Shown: piece by piece, positions 15,734 to 23,635 of the stretch | Layout: every line of letters begins with the position of its first letter | How positions within the stretch are numbered: the first letter of the stretch is position 1 | DNA from: a virus | IMG/VR virus record: IMGVR_UViG_3300008114_000275 | Location: 1-32,331 of that record | Direction: 5' to 3' (one strand) | Length of the DNA stretch: 32,331 nucleotides | Position numbers and translations under genes: made by a program | The notes under the pieces: model-generated | Databases searched by the model: none | Told to the model about the DNA's origin: nothing | What the model saw: the letters and a program-made list of their open reading frames with translations, nothing else

Positions 15734-16745
15734 ATGAAATTATGTATATTGGGTGATACACATTTTGGTGCTCGAGGTGATTCTTTAGATTTTCACACGT
15801 ACTTCAAAAAATTTTATGATGATGTATTTTTTCCTTATTTGGTAGAAAATAAAATCAACGTAGTCGTTCAGATGGGCGATCTATTCGATAGGAGAAAATT
15901 TATCAATTTCAATTCACTCTACCTATCTCGAAAATATTTTTTCAATAAACTTAAAGAACATGAAATCAACTTATATACATTAGTTGGTAATCATGATGTT
16001 GCATTTAAAAATACACTTGAAGTAAACTCACCATCATTGTTATTAAACGAATATGATAATGTATTTTTAGTAGAAAATTTTTCTACAGAAAATTTTGACG
16101 GTGTAGATATTGATATAGTGCCTTGGATTTGTTCTGATAATGAAGAAGAAATATTTGAAAAAATAAAAAATAGTAAATCACAAATTTGTTTTGGGCATTT
16201 TGAAATAGATGGATTCGAAATGGATCGTGGCAATGTTCATCAAGGTGGGCTTGACAGAAAGACATTATCAAAGTATGATATAGTGTTGAGTGGACACTTT
16301 CACCATAAATCTTCTTCGGATAATATTTCATATCTTTGATACTGAAAAAAGAGAACTGGAATTTGTAAAAAATCCATATTCGATATTTCATAAAATAATG
16401 TATGATGATACGAATCATGATTTTGAATATTGGAAATCTTATGATTTTTCTAAGTACAAAGAAACTTATATAAAATTGGTTGTCTTAAACAAACAAAATC
16501 CTTTTCTATTTGAACATGTATTAGACAACTTGTATAAAATTGGTGTAAGTGATTTATCAATAGTCGAAGATTTTACCGACAACTTAATTGGTGATGATCA
16601 AGATATTATCGATCAGGCTGAAGATACGATGACAATCTTATCTAAGTATATTGATAATCTAGAATTAGATGTTGAGAGTGACAAACTAAAAACCGTTATG
16701 CGTGAACTTTATGTTGAAGCATTGAATACTGAGGTATCTGATTAG
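15734..16745 (+). pseudogene. 47: Recombination nuclease subunit gp47, frame-disrupted
   Basis: The first 201 codons (15734-16339) carry all Mre11-type phosphoesterase motifs: GDTH (7-10), GDLFDRR (48-54), GNHD (85-88), GHFE (154-157) and SGHFHH (186-191). They end at TGA right after NISYL. The rest of gp47 continues in the +1 frame from about 16326 (FHIFDTEKRELEF onward) to the TAG at 16743-16745. Compared with T4 gp47, about 16 residues normally found between these segments (the GTPW...RGF region) are absent. An 11-base string, TTTCATATCTT (16326-16336), encodes both flanks in the two frames, suggesting loss between short direct repeats. The ATG at 16290 is not the true start of the second half. 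Gp47 normally works with gp46, which is intact next door. Cause may be mutation, assembly error or, less likely, frameshifting at CTT TGA. Confidence 0.85.
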
Positions 16746-18457
16746 TGATAATTTTTCGTAATATTAAATGGAAAAATTTATTAAGTACTGGTAATAGTTT
16801 TACAGAAATTAAGTTAGACAATACCAGTAATACTTTAATCGTAGGAGAAAATGGCTCAGGTAAGTCAACCTTACTTGATGCTCTTTGTTTTGCTCTTTTT
16901 GGTAAAGCATTTAGAAATATTAATAAACCTAATCTTGTAAATTCAATCAATGGTAAAGAAACTGTGGTTGAGGTTGAGTTTAGTACAAACAATAAAACGT
17001 ATAAAATTGTACGGGGTATCAAACCAAACATCTTTGAAATCTATTGTAATAATGAACTTATAAACCAAGAAGCTGCATCAAGAGATTATCAGGATTACTT
17101 AGAAAGATTTGTTTTGAAAATGAACTATAAATCTTTCACACAGATTGTTATTCTAGGTTCAGCATCTTTTACACCGTTCATGCAACTGTCGGCTTCCGAT
17201 AGAAGAACTATTATTGAAGATTTATTGGATATACAAATCTTCAGTACAATGAATGGTATTGTTAAACAAAGAATTTCAACGAATAAAGAAAATGTTTCTG
17301 TAAAGAAAAATGAAATTGAATTGCAGACACAAGAATATAAATTGAAGAAAGAACATCTTGATAAATTAAATCAAGATGTTGAATCTAAGGTGAAAGAATA
17401 TGAAACCGAAATACAAATCAATAATGATGCCCTTGAATCACTACACACAGAAATTCAAGGATATGCAAATACAATTTCAGAATTACAAGTCACCGTGGAA
17501 CAAAAGATCGAACTCGAAAACAAAGTTAAGAAAATCACTAAACTTGAGTCGCAGATTGAAAACAATATATCCAAATTCAACAAAGATATTGATTTTTTCC
17601 GAGTTCATGATGATTGTCCAACGTGTAGACAAGCCATTGCCATGGAGATTAAAGAAAGAGAAATCGAAGCACTTACTGGAAAAGTCGAACAATCTCAGCA
17701 AGGTCTTAATGATCTCGAATCTAAACTCAATGAAGAACAAACAAAGTTAAATGATATTTTAGAAAAACAAAAAGAAATACAAAAACTTCAAGTTGAACTC
17801 GCAACAAAAACAGCATCAATTACTGGTATAAACAAATATTTACAGAAGTTAAACACACTTATCAACGATCTAAAAACATCGAAGGTAAATACACACAAAG
17901 ATGAACTGTCACTTAAAACATTAAAAGAATCTTTAAGTAATTTAGAAAATGAACTGAAGGAACTCATCAATGAAAAAACTTATTATGAAGCTGCTTCTAA
18001 TTTGTTGAAAGATACTGGCATCAAAACAAAGATTATAAAACAATATCTACCAATTATCAATAAATTAGTTAATAAGTATTTGTCATCATTAGATTTCTTT
18101 GTCAATTTCAATCTTGACGAATCCTTTAAAGAAACAATTAAGTCTAGACATCGTGATGATTTTAGTTATCATAATTTTTCTGAAGGTGAGAAACAACGTA
18201 TTGACATGGCACTCATGTTGACTTGGCGTGCTGTAGCTAAACTAAAAAATTCTTCTAATACAAATTTATTAATACTAGATGAAACTTTTGATTCTAGTCT
18301 TGATTCAAATGGTACTGAAGAACTTATGAAACTGTTGCAGATGTTAGAAGATGTAAACCTGTTTGTTATCTCGCATAAAGGAGATATACTACAGGATAAA
18401 TTTATGAACGTAATTAAATTTACAAAAGAAAAGAATTTTTCGAGGATAGTCAAATGA
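16745..18457 (+). CDS. 46: Recombination nuclease subunit gp46 (SMC/Rad50-like ATPase)
   Basis: The 570-residue protein has Walker A GENGSGKST (34-42), a long coiled coil broken by the zinc-hook CPTC (291-294), the ABC signature FSEGEKQR (478-485) and Walker B LLILDETFD (508-516). It equals T4 gp46 (560) in length. With gp47 it forms the complex that resects DNA ends for recombination-dependent replication. The start GTG overlaps the last base of gene 47 (TAGTG). Its intactness suggests that selection still acts on the pair or that the gp47 lesion is recent. Its stop overlaps the next start (ATGA). Confidence 0.96.
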   Translation: MIIFRNIKWKNLLSTGNSFTEIKLDNTSNTLIVGENGSGKSTLLDALCFALFGKAFRNINKPNLVNSINGKETVVEVEFSTNNKTYKIVRGIKPNIFEIYCNNELINQEAASRDYQDYLERFVLKMNYKSFTQIVILGSASFTPFMQLSASDRRTIIEDLLDIQIFSTMNGIVKQRISTNKENVSVKKNEIELQTQEYKLKKEHLDKLNQDVESKVKEYETEIQINNDALESLHTEIQGYANTISELQVTVEQKIELENKVKKITKLESQIENNISKFNKDIDFFRVHDDCPTCRQAIAMEIKEREIEALTGKVEQSQQGLNDLESKLNEEQTKLNDILEKQKEIQKLQVELATKTASITGINKYLQKLNTLINDLKTSKVNTHKDELSLKTLKESLSNLENELKELINEKTYYEAASNLLKDTGIKTKIIKQYLPIINKLVNKYLSSLDFFVNFNLDESFKETIKSRHRDDFSYHNFSEGEKQRIDMALMLTWRAVAKLKNSSNTNLLILDETFDSSLDSNGTEELMKLLQMLEDVNLFVISHKGDILQDKFMNVIKFTKEKNFSRIVK

Positions 18458-19227
18458 ATTTTAAAGAATATTTGACCTGGTACAGGGATGTTGTTGACAA
18501 AGAAGTTGAGGGATGGTTTTATCCAATTGATGTTGTTGTTATGTATGGTATACTAAAAGAATTACAGAAAGATATACCTGGAGATATTTGTGAAATAGGT
18601 GTAGCTTATGGTAAAAGTGCTATCGCAATTTCTAATTTTAAAGAGCGAAATGATAAACTTTACTTATATGATATTTTTCCAGATGAAGTATATAAAAAAT
18701 CTTTGGAAAATATAAAAAAGTTTGGCACACCAGAAAATCTTATTTGGAGAATACAAGATACTACCGAATTGAAACACGGTATAAAATTCTTTGATAGGCC
18801 TTTAAGATTTTTACACATAGATGGTTGTCATGAACACTCCGCTGTTTTAGGCGATCTTCAATTTTTTAGTCAATATATGGTAGACCGAGGCATAATAGTG
18901 CTTGACGATTTTAATGATTACGAGTATCCTGGTGTCAACAGTGCTGCCATAGAATTTAGTTTGGCAAAATATAATGAAAAAAATTGGAGAGTTTTTGCAA
19001 TAGGTGATAATAAAGCTTACATGTGTCAGAAAAAATATGTATTTACTTACCAGAGTTTACTGGCCATGTTCATGAAAGAAGCGCAGAAAAAACTTGAAGT
19101 TCCTTTTCCTTTACCACTAGGATTAAGAGAAATGATGGACATAAATGTTTTGATGTGTGATTCGAGGGAAGATTGGGATTTGAATAAACTTATTGAAAAA
19201 ATTTATGATAAACCAAGAATAGGATAA
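18454..19227 (+). CDS. Class I SAM-dependent methyltransferase (Methyltransf_24 / TylF-like)
   Basis: The 257-residue protein has the SAM-binding motif DICEIGVAYGKSA (44-56), an acidic residue after strand 2 (LYLYDIF), and the family's HIDGCHEH (121-128) and VLDDFND (149-155) motifs, which may bind a metal. Enzymes of this family methylate hydroxyls of sugars and small molecules. The substrate is unknown here. The phage also encodes a glycosyltransferase at 25300, so glycan modification is a possible link but unproven. It overlaps gene 46 by four bases and precedes the deformylase by three, so it is co-transcribed. Confidence 0.8.
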   Translation: MNFKEYLTWYRDVVDKEVEGWFYPIDVVVMYGILKELQKDIPGDICEIGVAYGKSAIAISNFKERNDKLYLYDIFPDEVYKKSLENIKKFGTPENLIWRIQDTTELKHGIKFFDRPLRFLHIDGCHEHSAVLGDLQFFSQYMVDRGIIVLDDFNDYEYPGVNSAAIEFSLAKYNEKNWRVFAIGDNKAYMCQKKYVFTYQSLLAMFMKEAQKKLEVPFPLPLGLREMMDINVLMCDSREDWDLNKLIEKIYDKPRIG

Positions 19228-19230
19228 ACT

Positions 19231-19809
19231 ATGAGTGAAGTATTAACGATCAATACTGAAAGTGGTATTGTACAAGATGAAAAGGTTGAACCATTAACTG
19301 TATTTGATGATAAGCACCCATTTTTAAATATTGAACTACCAGAATATACAGAACAATTGCCAAATAAACGTATGTCACATTTAATTAAAAGATTGAAGAT
19401 GACAATGAAACTTTATGGTGGTATAGGTCTTTCTGCTAATCAGTGTGGATTAAAAGATCGGGTGTTTGTTATGGGTACAGATCAATTTCAAATTGCATGT
19501 ATTAATCCTAAAGTGTTAGAAGTTTCTGAAGAAATAATTAAAGATATGGAAGGGTGTCTTTCTTTTCCAGCAATGTTTATGAAAGTTGAAAGACCGAAAT
19601 CTGTTCTTGCTGAGTTTACGGATGAAAATGGCCAAAGGCATCAAGAAACATTTTATGGATTAACAGCAAGATGCTTTCTACACGAAACAGATCATATGAA
19701 TGGTGTTAAGTACACCAAATATGTTGGACCTGTTACAATAAAAATGGCGAAACAAAAACAACTAAAAAAAATTAAAAACGTGAAAAGAAGATTAAAAAAT
19801 GCCGTATAG
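19231..19809 (+). CDS. Peptide deformylase
   Basis: All three deformylase motifs are present: GIGLSANQCG (64-73), EGCLSFP (107-113) with the metal-binding Cys109, and HETDH (151-155) with the two metal His and catalytic Glu152. The enzyme removes the formyl group from new proteins. Phage versions are common in T4-like cyanophages and are thought to support synthesis of host or phage membrane proteins. Length 192 is complete; the N-terminus carries about 25 extra residues and the C-terminus is a short Lys-rich tail. It overlaps the next gene by 11 bases. Confidence 0.96.
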   Translation: MSEVLTINTESGIVQDEKVEPLTVFDDKHPFLNIELPEYTEQLPNKRMSHLIKRLKMTMKLYGGIGLSANQCGLKDRVFVMGTDQFQIACINPKVLEVSEEIIKDMEGCLSFPAMFMKVERPKSVLAEFTDENGQRHQETFYGLTARCFLHETDHMNGVKYTKYVGPVTIKMAKQKQLKKIKNVKRRLKNAV

Positions 19810-21082
19810 TTTTGATCCAAAAGATGATGTAGAAACTCAGTGGAAAAAATGGCAGGAACATAATCCACCAGAATCTTTTACACACATAGATGAAAAAGAA
19901 TTATGTGAGAAAACGATTGAAGAACTCACATATGTTTCTGCTATGGATGTAAAAGAATATACTTTGTTTCAAAAGTGGTGTGAAGTACAAGAAAAATATC
20001 CAACCGAAATTGTAAATGATTTGTGGGAAGGAGAAAAGAAAGTACTCAAAGATGATAAACAAAGGCGAATGATTGATAATATCAAATCTAACTTCTGGGT
20101 ACCAGAATCGCCAGAAGATTATCTATCATTAGAACCTGAACTTCTTTACACCAATAAAGAAGATGATTTACCTGAATTGTGGAATACAATAAGAACTTTT
20201 TCTTCCACGATGAAAAATAATTCTAATATTGGTCGCAATCTTAATTTTGTTGTTCGAGACAAAGTAACAAAGAAATATTTGGGTGTAATGTGTATTAGTT
20301 CAGACTTTTTAGATTTAACACCTAGAGATAACTTCATTGGTTGGTCAAGAGAATTAAAAACTCAAGGTGGTATGATTAATCATACTGCAATTGGTTCTAC
20401 GATTGTTCCTTTACAACCTTTAGGTTATAACTATGTGGGCGGTAAATTACTTGCCTTACTTTGTTTGTCTGATCCTGTACAAGAATTATGGGAGAAACTG
20501 TACAAAGATAAATTAGTTTCTGTTACTACCACATCTTTATATGGTAAAACAAAAGCAAATGGTCTTTCTCAATATGATAATTTAGATCATTGGCTTCCTA
20601 TGGGTTTTACGGCTGGTTCAGTTTCATTTGAACCTTTATCAAACACACGATATAAAATTCGTGAGTGGTTAAAAGAAAACCATACACGAAAATATTTTGA
20701 ATGGTATGTTGCAAAGAAACCTTCTGGTCAACCACATAAACGTGATCACAAAAATCGTTCACTAACTTTTACTTATAGTCAACTGAATATACCAAAAGAA
20801 TTAATTAAGTCTGAACATGCAAGAGGAATTTATTTTTCACCTCTGTATGATAAGACTTGCGAGTTTCTCCGCGGCGAACATGATGGCAAAGATATGAAAA
20901 AACTCTTTGATACGAGCGTAGAGAGCCTAAGTAATCTATGGAAACAGAAACATGCTAAGCCAAGAATCAAACAATTGGTGAAGAAAGATAAAGTTTCCTA
21001 TGATACCCTATTTTATGACGATCTTATTTACTTAACTTGGCAAGAAACAAAAGATAAATATTTGCCGCAAGTGGGTCGATAA
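19799..21082 (+). CDS. DUF4338-like protein, function unknown
   Basis: The 427-residue protein has a charged helical N-terminal region (1-105) and a core resembling the DUF4338 pattern: VVRDKVTKKYLGVMCISSDF, then RDNFIGW, a STIVPLQPLGYNYVGGKLLALL helix, a W-x-x-LY element, and VTTTSLYGK ahead of W-x-x-x-GFTAGS. DUF4338 includes DruA of the Druantia defence system, but phages also carry stand-alone relatives of unknown role. No nuclease motif is obvious. The C-terminal third (about 290-427) is basic and may be a separate domain. It ends right before the intergenic RNA-like region. The family call is by pattern only. Confidence 0.6.
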   Translation: MPYSFDPKDDVETQWKKWQEHNPPESFTHIDEKELCEKTIEELTYVSAMDVKEYTLFQKWCEVQEKYPTEIVNDLWEGEKKVLKDDKQRRMIDNIKSNFWVPESPEDYLSLEPELLYTNKEDDLPELWNTIRTFSSTMKNNSNIGRNLNFVVRDKVTKKYLGVMCISSDFLDLTPRDNFIGWSRELKTQGGMINHTAIGSTIVPLQPLGYNYVGGKLLALLCLSDPVQELWEKLYKDKLVSVTTTSLYGKTKANGLSQYDNLDHWLPMGFTAGSVSFEPLSNTRYKIREWLKENHTRKYFEWYVAKKPSGQPHKRDHKNRSLTFTYSQLNIPKELIKSEHARGIYFSPLYDKTCEFLRGEHDGKDMKKLFDTSVESLSNLWKQKHAKPRIKQLVKKDKVSYDTLFYDDLIYLTWQETKDKYLPQVGR

Positions 21083-21093
21083 TCTGTTATAAT
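21083..21093 (+). promoter_or_regulatory. Extended -10 promoter for an intergenic transcript
   Basis: TGTTATAAT (21085-21093) is a perfect extended -10 (TG, one base, TATAAT), starting three bases after the DUF4338-like stop codon. A TTGCCG lies upstream at 21062-21067 with an overlong 20-base spacing. Transcription would begin near 21100. Confidence 0.6.
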
Positions 21094-21099
21094 GTCTTT

Positions 21100-21165
21100 A
21101 ATGCGGTGAGTCCGAGACAACCTTCCCCCGAAGGCAGACAGGTTTAACTCCTGTAAACCGCTCCA
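21100..21165 (+). ncRNA. Candidate structured RNA with a tRNA-like 3' half
   Basis: Starting just downstream of an extended -10, the sequence can form a closing stem GCGGT/ACCGC (21103-21107 with 21157-21161), a hairpin CCTTC/GAAGG (21121-21134) with loop CCCC, and a hairpin ACAGG/CCTGT (21138-21154) with a 7-base loop TTTAACT. The last hairpin is followed by AAACCGC, T, CCA: exactly a T arm, 7-base acceptor strand, discriminator and CCA, resembling the end of glycine tRNAs. At 63 bases it is too short for a tRNA, has no acceptable D arm or 7-base anticodon loop, and the last two acceptor pairs fail. An alternative fold, GGTTTA/TAAACC, exposes ACTCCTG, an anti-Shine-Dalgarno-like loop. It may be a decayed tRNA, a small RNA or the 5' leader of the next gene. 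Confidence 0.4.
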
Positions 21166-21181
21166 GTTACTAATTTGACAA

Positions 21182-21202
21182 CAGTTGTTATAATGACAAC
21201 TG
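21182..21202 (+). repeat. Inverted repeat upstream of the CobT-like gene
   Basis: CAGTTGT (21182-21188) and ACAACTG (21196-21202) are perfect inverted repeats around TATAATG, and pairing extends outward by CAA/TTG if one C is bulged. There is no T-run after it, so it is not a classic terminator. It abuts the promoter at 21204 and may be an operator or RNA hairpin. Confidence 0.45.
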
Positions 21203-21203
21203 G

Positions 21204-21232
21204 TTGCCATTTCCTCAAATCTGTGTTACAAT
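21204..21232 (+). promoter_or_regulatory. Promoter for the CobT-like gene
   Basis: TTGCCA (21204-21209), a 17-base spacer and TACAAT (21227-21232), preceded by the extended -10 TG, form a good host-type promoter. The transcript would start near 21239, about 22 bases before the ATG, with CAGGAT as ribosome-binding site. The CobS-like gene has a near-identical promoter. Confidence 0.75.
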
Positions 21233-21260
21233 ATACATATACTGATAACAGGATGTCTAA

Positions 21261-23543
21261 ATGACAACATTTACTGCCGAATCAAAATCTCAGCTGGCGA
21301 AACTCCTAGCTACCGAGAATCTACGTATTGAACACCAAAAGATTAGAACCGCTCGATTCGATCCAAAGAATCGGGTTTTGTATTGCCCTATTTGGAAAAA
21401 TATGAGTGGTGTGCTTTATGATCTTTTGATGGGTCATGAAGTTGGTCACGCTCTGTACACTCCTGCTCAAGGTTGGCATGATGCCGTTTGCGACAAAGGC
21501 CGAAACTATAAAGGCTTTTTGAATGTTGTTGAAGATGCCCGTATTGAGAAAAAAATCAAACGCAAATATCCTGGTATTCGTAAGTCTTTTGTTGAAGCTT
21601 ACAATGACTTGATGCAGCGTGATTTCTTTGAATTGAAAGGTCGTGATATTAATCAAATGTCCTTCATTAATCGTTTGAATCTTTTTACTAAGTCAAGCGG
21701 TACTATGGATATTAAATTCACCGCCTTTGAAGAAAAGTTGGTTGAAGAAGTAATGCGTTGTGAAACTTGGGATGATGTTTTGCGTGTTACTGGACTTGTT
21801 TGGGATTATTCTAAAGATGAACAATTTCAAATGGTTGAAGAAGAATTTACTTTTGAATTAGATTCTTTTGGTGAAGATGGTGATTTTGACGATTCGTCCG
21901 ATTCTGATTTTGATTATGATTTTAGTGATGAGACCACAGAACAGGAGGACAATCAATCTGATTCTGAAGGTTCAGAAGAATCTGATGATTCTAAAAAGAT
22001 GCAGGGTACTCCTAATAATGAAGATGAAACGGAAGATGGTGAAGAAACCTTCACACAGATAAACCGTTTTAAACAATCTACATTATCTAAGGAAGATCAA
22101 TTCATTGTTTTCGAACCTACATGTGAAACTGATAATGCATTTCGTAAAAAAGAAAATGAACTTCTTGATGAAAAATGCAAAGATTATGTTTACATAACAA
22201 CGCCTGAACCTAATTTGAAAAGTATTATTACTCCTGCAAAGCGAGTGAATCAATTATTATCAGAATTCTATACTAATGAGTCTGAGAAAACTACGCTTTA
22301 TAATAGTTTCAAAAGTCGTAATGAAAGATACATTTCTTTACTCGCAAAAGAATTTGAAATGAAAAAAGCTGCATCATGTTATGCTAAAGCTAAAACTTCA
22401 AATACTGGTGATATTGATGTATCAAAATTGTACAAGTATCAAATTGATGATACTATCTTTAAGAAAATGATGCGTATACCAAAAGGTAAATCGCATGGTC
22501 TTATTTTACTTTTGGATAAATCTGGGTCTATGTCAAATAATCTGAAAGGTTCTATTGAACAGATTTTGATACTGACTTCATTTTGCCGTAAAGTGAATAT
22601 TCCTTTTGTCGTTTATGGTTTTGGTAATAACACTACAGCTTTCTTTGAAGATCATGGTGGTTACAATGAAACACTAAATCAAAAACTACGCGAATCTTTT
22701 TCTAAAGAAGAAGGTGAACTTTGTTTAGATGGTGTGTTTTTGCGCGAGTATCTAAACTCAAAAATGTCCAATTCTGAATTTACTAAATCGACTAAAAATT
22801 TGGTTTCATTGATGAATGGTTTTACTGGCGGTCGATATAGTCGGCATTATCCTGTCTCTGAAGGTCTTTCAAACACACCAATGGTTGAAGCTATTGTTGC
22901 TGTTGAAAAGATTACACAAGAATTTAGAAAAGTAAATAATCTAGATATTGTAAATTTGGTTATTGTTCACGATGGTGATGCTGATACGATTAATACTTAT
23001 CACTCATATGCTGGTGATAACTACAAAAATTATAAACACATGAGTTCTACGTACAATAATGTTTATTTACGTGATAAGAAAACCAAATTTGAAACGAAAG
23101 TTGAACATAACGATTTTCTAAGTCAAAATATTTTGAAATGGTATTCATATCGAACTGGTGCTAAAGTTTTTGGTTTCTTTCTGACTGACGGAAGCAATAG
23201 TTCTGCTGAAAGTGCGGCTATGATGCATCATTATGAAAAAACCGATTCTAAAAACATTTATGATAATGAGTCTATTCAGTGGCATGAAAAACGATACAGA
23301 GCAAAAGAGTTGGCAAAAAAACTAAAGAAAGAAAAACTTTTGGTTTCTAAAAAGCCAGGATATGAAAGTTTCTTCATTATTCCTGGTGGCAGTGAACTTC
23401 AAGTAAATGATGGTGAACTAGAAATTGATACCACCAAAAAAGTTACGGCAAGTAAACTTGCCAATGCGTTTATGAAATTTAACAAAAAACGCCAAGTGAA
23501 TCGGGTACTTGTTTCTAAATTTATTGATGGTATTGCAGTTTGA
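21261..23543 (+). CDS. CobT-like protein: metallopeptidase-like N-terminus plus VWA domain
   Basis: The 760-residue protein begins with a zinc-peptidase-like region: HEVGH at 59-63 and a possible third ligand in NVVEDARIEKKI (88-99). A very acidic Asp/Glu/Ser region (about 200-270) follows. The C-terminal von Willebrand A domain carries the MIDAS motif DKSGS (419-423), preceded by GLILLL. This layout matches the CobT-like VWA partners of MoxR/CobS AAA+ ATPases. True CobT belongs to the aerobic cobaltochelatase of B12 synthesis, but no chelatase CobN or other B12 gene is here, so a chaperone or protein-remodelling role with the downstream ATPase is as likely. It has its own promoter. Confidence 0.85.
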   Translation: MTTFTAESKSQLAKLLATENLRIEHQKIRTARFDPKNRVLYCPIWKNMSGVLYDLLMGHEVGHALYTPAQGWHDAVCDKGRNYKGFLNVVEDARIEKKIKRKYPGIRKSFVEAYNDLMQRDFFELKGRDINQMSFINRLNLFTKSSGTMDIKFTAFEEKLVEEVMRCETWDDVLRVTGLVWDYSKDEQFQMVEEEFTFELDSFGEDGDFDDSSDSDFDYDFSDETTEQEDNQSDSEGSEESDDSKKMQGTPNNEDETEDGEETFTQINRFKQSTLSKEDQFIVFEPTCETDNAFRKKENELLDEKCKDYVYITTPEPNLKSIITPAKRVNQLLSEFYTNESEKTTLYNSFKSRNERYISLLAKEFEMKKAASCYAKAKTSNTGDIDVSKLYKYQIDDTIFKKMMRIPKGKSHGLILLLDKSGSMSNNLKGSIEQILILTSFCRKVNIPFVVYGFGNNTTAFFEDHGGYNETLNQKLRESFSKEEGELCLDGVFLREYLNSKMSNSEFTKSTKNLVSLMNGFTGGRYSRHYPVSEGLSNTPMVEAIVAVEKITQEFRKVNNLDIVNLVIVHDGDADTINTYHSYAGDNYKNYKHMSSTYNNVYLRDKKTKFETKVEHNDFLSQNILKWYSYRTGAKVFGFFLTDGSNSSAESAAMMHHYEKTDSKNIYDNESIQWHEKRYRAKELAKKLKKEKLLVSKKPGYESFFIIPGGSELQVNDGELEIDTTKKVTASKLANAFMKFNKKRQVNRVLVSKFIDGIAV

Positions 23544-23560
23544 TATGTTGTTTTTATGCG

Positions 23561-23592
23561 ACAGACCTATTGCCAAGGTATCAATAGTCTGT
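23561..23592 (+). repeat. Imperfect inverted repeat around the CobS-like gene -35 box
   Basis: ACAGACCTATTG (23561-23572) and CAATAGTCTGT (23582-23592) are inverted repeats of 11 pairs with one bulged C and a 9-base loop. The -35 box TTGCCA starts in the left arm and ends in the loop. It could be an operator, or an RNA hairpin ending the upstream transcript, though no T-run follows. Confidence 0.5.
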
Positions 23593-23598
23593 TATAAT
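23570..23598 (+). promoter_or_regulatory. Promoter for the CobS-like gene
   Basis: TTGCCA (23570-23575), 17 bases, then TATAAT (23593-23598) with the extended TG at 23590-23591. Transcription would start near 23605, with CTTGGAGA as ribosome-binding site before the ATG at 23636. Confidence 0.8.
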
Positions 23599-23635
23599 TG
23601 TGGTATAGTGAACAATCCTTCTTGGAGAATATATA

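Noticed and set aside
16325-16339. Programmed +1 frameshift as the full explanation for gene 47
   Set aside because: The CTT TGA core is there, but the Shine-Dalgarno stimulator is not, and a shift would still leave about 16 conserved residues missing.
16290-16745. Separate 151-residue protein starting at ATG 16290
   Set aside because: Its first 12 residues overlap the SGHFHH coding region in another frame; from about 16326 it is plainly the C-terminal half of gp47.
17400-17750. Additional 116-residue frame inside gp46
   Set aside because: It is a Lys/Asn-rich shadow of the coiled-coil region in another frame, with no ribosome-binding site.
21100-21120. Hammerhead ribozyme core
   Set aside because: GTGAGTCCGAGA recalls the CTGATGAGTCCG string, but the required CUGAUGA and GAAAC elements are missing.
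21100-21165. A standard tRNA-Gly gene
   Set aside because: The acceptor end and T arm fit, but the element is about 13 bases too short, lacks a D arm and a 7-base anticodon loop, and has two mismatches in the acceptor stem.
21175-21194. Promoter TTGACA...TATAAT before the CobT-like gene
   Set aside because: The boxes are only 8 bases apart, far too close for sigma-70; the TTGCCA/TACAAT pair just downstream has proper spacing.
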